DNA of 9,680 nt from RGIG8748 sp045646525 (lineage in GTDB: Bacteria > Bacillota > Clostridia > UMGS1810). The notes beneath the pieces were generated by a model. That model searched no databases, had not been told where the DNA came from, and saw only the letters and a program-made list of their open reading frames with translations. The stretch covers positions 1 through 9,680 of the forward strand of contig JAZRKX010000026.1 in assembly GCA_045646525.1 (NCBI GenBank), in the 5' to 3' direction. A program made the translations under genes and the position numbers. Below, one piece after another: positions 5,472-9,680 of this stretch (within the stretch, counting starts at the first letter, position 1; each line of letters starts with the position of its first letter).

Positions 5472-5512
5472 ACCCCGCTGCATGCAAGAGGCAGACGGGG
5501 TCATTTCTTTTT
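5466..5512 (+). terminator. strong intrinsic terminator
   Basis: GAAATGACCCCG (5466-5477) pairs perfectly with CGGGGTCATTTC (5496-5507). An inner CTGC/GCAG helix (5478-5481 with 5491-5494, one bulged A) extends the stem, and TTTTT follows at 5508-5512. It ends the unit that begins at 5119 and isolates it from the gene at 5588. Confidence 0.88.
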
Positions 5513-5531
5513 GCTTTTGTTTCAAAAACTG

Positions 5532-5559
5532 TTGAAAAAATTTTTTCATGTGATATAAT
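5532..5559 (+). promoter_or_regulatory. promoter of the C_GCAxxG_C_C protein gene
   Basis: TTGAAA (5532-5537), a 16-base spacer and a perfect TATAAT (5554-5559) are present. TG precedes the -10 by one base, giving an extended -10 element. The start codon is 28 bases past the -10, so the leader is short. Confidence 0.75.
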
Positions 5560-5587
5560 AGTTTTGAAAAATACGGAGGTTAATTAT

Positions 5588-5980
5588 ATGGACAGAGTAC
5601 AAAAAGCAATAGAGAATCATAAAAAAGGATATAACTGTGCACAGGCGGTAGCTTGCGCGTTTGCAGATAAAACAAGCTTTACCGAGGATGAACTCTTTCG
5701 CCTTTCCGAAGCTTTCGGCGGAGGCATGGGCGGAACAGGAGGAGTATGCGGTGCGGTAAGTGCAATGGTACTTCTTGCGGGAGATAAAATCAGCCTTGGC
5801 AAAGATGCCCTGCCCGATACTAATAAAAAGCAGAGCTACTCTGTGGCGGGTGAGCTTATAAGAAAGTTTGAGGATAAGAACACCACCGCAATCTGCTCGG
5901 CATTAAAAGGCGAGGGACTTCGCTCGTGCGACGGTTGTATAGAGGATGCAGTAAGAATTATTGAAGAGATATACAGATAA
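5588..5980 (+). CDS. C_GCAxxG_C_C family (putative redox) protein
   Basis: A 130-residue soluble protein. The family pattern is readable: NCAQAVACAF (Cys17, Cys23) near the N-terminus, a Gly-rich EAFGGGMGGTGGVCGAVSA block (Cys54), then Cys103 before SALKGEG, and Cys114/Cys117 in CDGC near the end. Members are thought to bind a metal or cluster or to act in redox chemistry; the function is not established. The start at 5588 follows GGAGGT with eight bases between. A longer in-frame opening from GTG 5459 would run through a terminator and a promoter and is rejected. It is a single-gene unit with its own promoter and terminator. Confidence 0.9.
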   Translation: MDRVQKAIENHKKGYNCAQAVACAFADKTSFTEDELFRLSEAFGGGMGGTGGVCGAVSAMVLLAGDKISLGKDALPDTNKKQSYSVAGELIRKFEDKNTTAICSALKGEGLRSCDGCIEDAVRIIEEIYR

Positions 5981-5990
5981 AATTGCATTA

Positions 5991-6030
5991 GGCGCTGTAA
6001 AAAATGAAATTTTTACAGCGCCTTTGTATT
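5991..6030 (+). terminator. intrinsic terminator after the C_GCAxxG_C_C gene
   Basis: GGCGCTGTAAAAA (5991-6003) pairs perfectly over 13 bp with TTTTTACAGCGCC (6010-6022) around loop ATGAAA, followed by TTTGTATTTT. It starts ten bases after the stop codon. The upper stem repeats the TGTAAAAA/TTTTTACA design of the terminator at 4923. Confidence 0.85.
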
Positions 6031-6035
6031 TTGGG

Positions 6036-6051
6036 CAATTTGTGAAAATTG
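6036..6051 (+). promoter_or_regulatory. palindrome upstream of the ABC operon promoters
   Basis: CAATTT (6036-6041) and AAATTG (6046-6051) form a perfect 6-4-6 palindrome whose edge is 18 bases before the first -35 box. The position suits an activator site. The sequence does not fit the CcpA cre consensus well, and it could be chance in AT-rich DNA. Confidence 0.3.
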
Positions 6052-6069
6052 TCGCTTTTTTTATGCATT

Positions 6070-6113
6070 TTGACAATAAAATCGTTGACTTTTATATTGT
6101 TCTATGTTAAAAT
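6070..6113 (+). promoter_or_regulatory. two overlapping promoters of the ABC importer operon
   Basis: Promoter 1 is TTGACA (6070-6075), 17 bases, TATATT (6093-6098). Promoter 2 is TTGACT (6085-6090), 17 bases, TAAAAT (6108-6113). They are offset by 15 bases, so RNA polymerase can occupy only one at a time. The start codon lies 61 bases past the second -10. Confidence 0.7.
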
Positions 6114-6173
6114 TATACACAGAAATAGAGCTCCGCACTGTTGGGGCAAGATTGCAGTAAAGGAGGAAAAACC

Positions 6174-7676
6174 GTGAACAATACGATTCTTGAAATGAAA
6201 GAAATTGATAAAAGATTTTCGGGAGTTCACGCGCTCAAGGGCGTAAATCTTGAGCTGAAAGCGGGTGAAGTACACGCTCTCATGGGTGAAAACGGTGCAG
6301 GCAAATCCACACTCATGAAAGTACTGTGCGGAATCCATAAGCGGGACGGCGGCGAAATTACCCTTTTCGGTCAAAAGGTTGATTTTGCAAACATCAAAGA
6401 GTCGCAGGATGCCGGCATAAGTATCATACATCAGGAACTCAATATGATGAATCACCTTACGGTGGCGCAGAATATTTATATAGGCAGAGAGCCTATGATA
6501 AAAGGTGTGTACATTGACGATAAGAAGATGGAGGAAGATGCGGAAAAGCTCTTTAACAAAATAGGAGTTAAGATAGACCCCTCTGCAGTACTCGGTACTC
6601 TGACCGTAGGTAAACAGCAGATGGTCGAGATAGCCAAGGCTGTATCCATGGAATCCAAAATACTTATCTTAGATGAGCCTACAGCGGCGCTCACTCAGGT
6701 AGAGGTAGAGGAACTTTTCAACATAATGAATGACTTAAAAGCCAAGGGCATAGGTATGATATATATATCACACCGTATGGACGAAATCAACAGAATTTCG
6801 GACCGCATCACCGTTATGAGAGACGGCGAATATGTAGGCACGCTCATCACCAAGGATACCACCAAGGACGAAATAGTAAAAATGATGGTCGGCAGAGTAA
6901 TCTATGGTGACAAAAAAGAAAAAAGCAATGTCGCACCCGATGCCCCCGTGGTACTCGAGGTTAAGAATCTTTGCAGGGGCAAAGAAATCCGCGATGTAAG
7001 CTTCAAACTGCACAAGGGTGAAATTCTCGGCTTTTCGGGACTTATGGGCTCGGGCAGAACAGAGATTGCAAGAGCAATATACGGTGCAGATGAGTTCGAC
7101 AGCGGCGAGATATTCATAAACGGCGAGAAAGCTAAAATCAAGACGCCCGAAGAGGCGGTTAAAAAAGGCATATGCTATCTTTCCGAGGACAGAAAGAGAT
7201 ACGGACTTCTTCTTGATAAATCCGTAGCGGAGAATTCGGCATTGAGCTCTTTGGATGATTACATAAAATTCGGATGGATAAACGATTCCAAAATCGAGAA
7301 AGACGCTACAAGAGAAAACGCAAAACTAAAAACCAAGACACCATCCATAAGACAGCTTACCCGTAATCTTTCGGGCGGTAATCAGCAGAAGGTTATCATA
7401 GCAAGATGGCTTCTTAAGGATTCGGACATATTTATATTCGATGAGCCCACACGAGGTATAGACATCGGCGCCAAGAGCGAAATGTACACGCTCATGGAGG
7501 AGCTTGCTTCCGAGGGCAAATCCGTAATAATGATTTCTTCCGAACTGTCTGAAATACAGCGTCTCAGCGACAGAGTTGTAGTAATGTGCGAAGGAAGAAA
7601 GACGGCAGAGCTCGATATCAAGGATGCTACACAAGAAGAAATAATGAAATACGCTACTATGAGGGAGGAAGAATAA
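6174..7676 (+). CDS. sugar-type ABC importer ATPase with two nucleotide-binding domains (RbsA/MglA family)
   Basis: The 500-residue length is standard for RbsA/MglA/XylG/AraG-type ATPases, which carry two ABC domains in one chain and power carbohydrate uptake. Domain 1 has Walker A GENGAGKST (38-46), a degenerate signature LTVGKQQ (143-149), Walker B ILILDEPT (163-170) and H-loop His200. Domain 2 has a degenerate Walker A GSGRTE (292-297) lacking Lys, a normal signature LSGGNQQK (399-406), Walker B FIFDEPTRGID (420-430) and ISSELSE where the H-loop His would be. This asymmetry is normal for the family. The start is GTG at 6174, behind AAAGGAGG seven bases upstream; a TTG eleven codons earlier lacks a site. 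It is the first gene of a three-gene operon. The sugar cannot be named. Confidence 0.94.
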   Translation: MNNTILEMKEIDKRFSGVHALKGVNLELKAGEVHALMGENGAGKSTLMKVLCGIHKRDGGEITLFGQKVDFANIKESQDAGISIIHQELNMMNHLTVAQNIYIGREPMIKGVYIDDKKMEEDAEKLFNKIGVKIDPSAVLGTLTVGKQQMVEIAKAVSMESKILILDEPTAALTQVEVEELFNIMNDLKAKGIGMIYISHRMDEINRISDRITVMRDGEYVGTLITKDTTKDEIVKMMVGRVIYGDKKEKSNVAPDAPVVLEVKNLCRGKEIRDVSFKLHKGEILGFSGLMGSGRTEIARAIYGADEFDSGEIFINGEKAKIKTPEEAVKKGICYLSEDRKRYGLLLDKSVAENSALSSLDDYIKFGWINDSKIEKDATRENAKLKTKTPSIRQLTRNLSGGNQQKVIIARWLLKDSDIFIFDEPTRGIDIGAKSEMYTLMEELASEGKSVIMISSELSEIQRLSDRVVVMCEGRKTAELDIKDATQEEIMKYATMREEE

Positions 7677-7677
7677 A

Positions 7678-8853
7678 ATGGCAAATCTCGCATTCAAAAG
7701 AGGTGTAAGAAGAGCTAAAACAAAAGCCGTTGACTTCATGGCTACAAAAGGCAAGCAGAATATGATTATCATAGCTGCACTTGCTGTTCTTGTTATAATC
7801 TTTACACTTCTCAATCCAAACTTTTTGGGGAAATACAATATCGTAAGTATGGCGCAGTCGCTTGCACCGTACGCATTTTTGGGACTTGGTGTTACATTTG
7901 TTATAGCAACAGGCGGTATAGACCTTTCTATAGGAACTGTGTGTATAGCAGCTGCAGTTGTAGCAGGTAAGCTCTATATGGGCGGTATGCCGCTGTGGGC
8001 TACAATTCCTGTAATGATTGCAATAGGTACAGTATTCGGCTACATAAACGGACTTCTGGTAGCTAAACTTAAGCTTCCCGCTTTTATAGCAACACTTGGA
8101 ACAATGATGTTTGCAAGAGGTTTAAGTGCTATTATAGTAGCTATTCCAAACATCTTCTTCCCCAACGGAACATGGTTCAATAAGGTATTCTCCAATGCAG
8201 ACGGAGTTCCCACAGGTCTTATATGGGTAATTGCATTTGCGTTCATCTGTATGTACCTTATGTATAAGTGCAAAATCGGAAGATACATCCTTTCTATAGG
8301 AAGTAATGAAGAAGCCACAAGGCTTTCGGGTATAAATACCGATAAGTACAAGATTATAGCATATACTTTCAGCGGTATGGGTGCAGGTATTGCCGCAATA
8401 TTCTGGGCAGCATCGTTTGCAACCGTAGCTGCAGCTACAGGTAACGGCATGGAGCTTGATGCAATAGCAGGTGTTTACATAGGCGGTACAAGTGCTGCGG
8501 GCGGTGTTGCATCTGTAGCGGGTACCGTAATCGGTAATATGATGCTTGTTATTATAAGAAGCGGTCTTAACTTTGTACTTGCCAAATTCAATCTCAATCT
8601 TAACTCTACATATGTAACCTATGTTCTTACAGGTATCATAGTTGTTGTGGCAGTTCTTATGGATGTTATAAAGAATAAGAATGCAGGCAAGGTTAAGATA
8701 GAAAACGAAAAGGAAAAGGCAAAGAGACTCCGCAAACAGCAGATACAGGAAATTGAACAGGAGATAGATGCTGTACTTTCTGATTCAAATCTTGTAAACT
8801 CAGACAAGGATGTTAAAATAAAGGAACTGGAAGCACAGCTTTCCAAGCTCTGA
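7678..8853 (+). CDS. RbsC-type ABC importer permease with a coiled-coil C-terminal tail
   Basis: The 391-residue inner-membrane permease belongs to the RbsC/MglC (BPD_transp_2) family. Hydrophobic segments run from residue 29 to about 330. Family blocks are GGIDLSIG (79-86), the cytoplasmic coupling segment with SIGSNEEATRLSGIN (206-220), and ELDAIAGVYIGGTSAAGG (259-276). The start is one base after the ATPase stop codon and uses an AGGGAGG site inside the end of that gene, so the two are translationally coupled. Typical members end near residue 320-340. Here a charged tail of about 58 residues (334-391), rich in Lys, Glu and Gln with heptad-like spacing, extends into the cytoplasm. Confidence 0.93.
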   Translation: MANLAFKRGVRRAKTKAVDFMATKGKQNMIIIAALAVLVIIFTLLNPNFLGKYNIVSMAQSLAPYAFLGLGVTFVIATGGIDLSIGTVCIAAAVVAGKLYMGGMPLWATIPVMIAIGTVFGYINGLLVAKLKLPAFIATLGTMMFARGLSAIIVAIPNIFFPNGTWFNKVFSNADGVPTGLIWVIAFAFICMYLMYKCKIGRYILSIGSNEEATRLSGINTDKYKIIAYTFSGMGAGIAAIFWAASFATVAAATGNGMELDAIAGVYIGGTSAAGGVASVAGTVIGNMMLVIIRSGLNFVLAKFNLNLNSTYVTYVLTGIIVVVAVLMDVIKNKNAGKVKIENEKEKAKRLRKQQIQEIEQEIDAVLSDSNLVNSDKDVKIKELEAQLSKL

Positions 8854-8861
8854 TGTTTAAA

Positions 8862-8877
8862 AACGGGGTAACCCGTT
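8862..8877 (+). other. hairpin between permease and receptor genes
   Basis: AACGGG (8862-8867) pairs with CCCGTT (8872-8877) around GTAA, a GNRA-type tetraloop. The sequence after it is A-rich, not U-rich, so it is not a terminator. By analogy with other importer operons it may protect or set apart the receptor mRNA, which usually needs higher levels. Confidence 0.5.
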
Positions 8878-8910
8878 AAAAATAAAAAACAAAAACAGGA
8901 GGTAATGTTT

Positions 8911-9680
8911 ATGAAAAAGTTTTTGGCATGTTTAATGGTAGCAGTTATGGTACTTGCATTATTTGCAGGTTGCGGCGGTGACAAGGGCGGTGAAAAGACA
9001 ATCGCTGTTGTTGCAAAGGGTGAATCCCATGCATTCTGGCAGTCTGTTAAAGCAGGCGCAGAAGCAGCAGGCGAAAAGTATGGTTACAAGATAACCTTCA
9101 GAGGACCTGCAAGTGAATCCGCAAAAGACCTTCCCTCACAGAAGGAAATGGTACAGACAGCACTTTCCAACAACGCTTCTGCAATAGTACTTGCAACAAT
9201 AGGCGAGGGCTTTGTGGATATGCTCACACAGGCAAAGGATATGGAAATCCCTGTAGTACAGTTCGACAGCGGTATCTGGGCAAACGATGTAAAGGCTCTT
9301 GACGATGCAGGCAAAAACCCCATAATCGCATCAGTTGCTACAAGTAACTATCTTGCAGCAAACACAGTTGCAGAAAACTTCTTTGCAGCAATTAAGGACG
9401 ATATAGCTGCAGCAGATAAGTATATCGTAGGTGTTATTCAGCACGACGAAACACAGACAGGTATTGACCGTGCACAGGGCTTCATCGATAAGTTCGAAGA
9501 GCTTGCAGAAGCAGACGAAGCTACAAAGGGCAAGGTAGAAATCGCAAAAGAAGTTAAGCCGGGCGATGCAGACAACGCTTACAAGGCAGCACTCGAAGCA
9601 CTCCACGAAAAAGGTGCAAAGGGCATATTTATGTCCAACGAAGGCGTAGTTAAGCAGGTTTACGATGCAATCGGAGCTGC
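8911..9680 (+). CDS. sugar-type ABC importer substrate-binding lipoprotein (partial, cut by window end)
   Basis: The first 256 residues are present; the C-terminus lies beyond the window. A lipoprotein signal peptide (MKKFLACLMVAVMVLALFAG) ends in the lipobox LFAGC with Cys21, and a Gly-rich linker follows. Next comes a type-1 periplasmic-binding fold of the RbsB class: TIAVVAKGESHAFWQSVKAG, AIVLATIGEGFVDML, IPVVQFDSGI, VGVIQHDETQTGIDRAQGF and GIFMSNEGVVKQVYDAIGA. The start follows AGGAGGT with seven bases between. The usual RbsB ribose determinants (Phe-Phe near the N-terminus, Asp-Arg after the third strand) are replaced by Phe-Trp and Asp-Ser-Gly, so ribose is unlikely. It captures the solute outside the membrane and delivers it to the permease encoded upstream. 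Confidence 0.92.
   Translation, partial: MKKFLACLMVAVMVLALFAGCGGDKGGEKTIAVVAKGESHAFWQSVKAGAEAAGEKYGYKITFRGPASESAKDLPSQKEMVQTALSNNASAIVLATIGEGFVDMLTQAKDMEIPVVQFDSGIWANDVKALDDAGKNPIIASVATSNYLAANTVAENFFAAIKDDIAAADKYIVGVIQHDETQTGIDRAQGFIDKFEELAEADEATKGKVEIAKEVKPGDADNAYKAALEALHEKGAKGIFMSNEGVVKQVYDAIGA

Larger units (their letters stand above)
5119..5512 (+). ncRNA. candidate non-coding RNA or minimal-peptide transcript of about 395 bases
   Basis: A promoter (5084-5112) and an intrinsic terminator (5466-5512) bracket about 395 bases with no ORF longer than about 20 codons after a ribosome binding site. The RNA would be purine-rich. Possible nested helices are 5163-5170 with 5283-5290 (CGAAGATT/AATCTTCG), inside it 5176-5180 with 5272-5276 (GCAAT/ATTGC), a small hairpin at 5221-5232 (ACAC/GTGT) and 5242-5247 with 5264-5269. 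A separate 7-bp helix joins 5399-5405 and 5448-5454 (GATATCT/AGATATC). It does not match RNase P RNA, tmRNA, SRP RNA or a riboswitch I can recall. Decay of a former small gene is the main alternative. Confidence 0.45.

Noticed and set aside
5459..5587. In-frame N-terminal extension of the C_GCAxxG_C_C protein from GTG 5459
   Set aside because: It would translate through a strong terminator (5466-5512) and the gene's own promoter (5532-5559); ATG 5588 has a GGAGGT site.
6141..6173. TTG start for the ABC ATPase eleven codons upstream
   Set aside because: There is no ribosome binding site ahead of it; GTG 6174 has AAAGGAGG at the right distance and gives the family's usual N-terminus.
1..9680. 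CRISPR array, transposase, toxin-antitoxin pair or phage genes
   Set aside because: No regularly spaced repeats and no such protein motifs were seen on either strand.

Overview
The window looks like chromosomal DNA of a low-to-mid GC Firmicute, most likely an anaerobic gut-type member of the Clostridia. The grounds are clean AGGAGG-type ribosome binding sites, TTGACA/TATAAT-type promoters, the style of the tRNA/5S sequences, and the gene repertoire (manganese catalase, C_GCAxxG_C_C protein, DUF6512 protein, RbsA-type ABC operon). No species can be named from the sequence alone.

Layout. Bases 1-753 are the end of an rRNA operon on the + strand: 3' end of 23S, 5S, tRNA-Asn, tRNA-Glu, a tRNA with a CAU anticodon, and a terminator. 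Perfect hairpins lie in three of the spacers. On the - strand follow a manganese-catalase gene (752-1417), then a decayed stretch (1418-2004) holding the wreck of an M20 amidohydrolase gene, then a DUF6512 membrane-protein gene (2005-2499) that sits just downstream of a LysR-type regulator gene (2546-3406). The regulator is divergent from an EamA/DMT exporter gene (3541-4404), and back-to-back promoters can be read between them.

Next come a small helical, perhaps ferritin-like, protein gene (4480-4914) with a large inverted repeat over its leader and a strong terminator. Then comes a roughly 400-base transcription unit with a good promoter and terminator but no credible protein (about 5084-5512). 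After that is a C_GCAxxG_C_C protein gene with its own promoter and terminator (5588-6030). The window ends in a sugar-type ABC importer operon: RbsA/MglA-type double ATPase (6174-7676), RbsC-type permease with an unusual coiled-coil tail (7678-8853), and a lipoprotein solute receptor cut off by the window end (8911 onwards). Two overlapping promoters precede this operon.

How the genes work together. The ABC genes form one importer in the order ATPase-permease-receptor, which is the rbs order rather than the mgl order. The LysR protein probably controls the divergent exporter and possibly the downstream DUF6512 gene. The catalase and the possible ferritin-like protein are consistent with peroxide or metal handling, but they are separate units. 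The part least explained by known families is the non-coding-looking transcription unit at 5084-5512.
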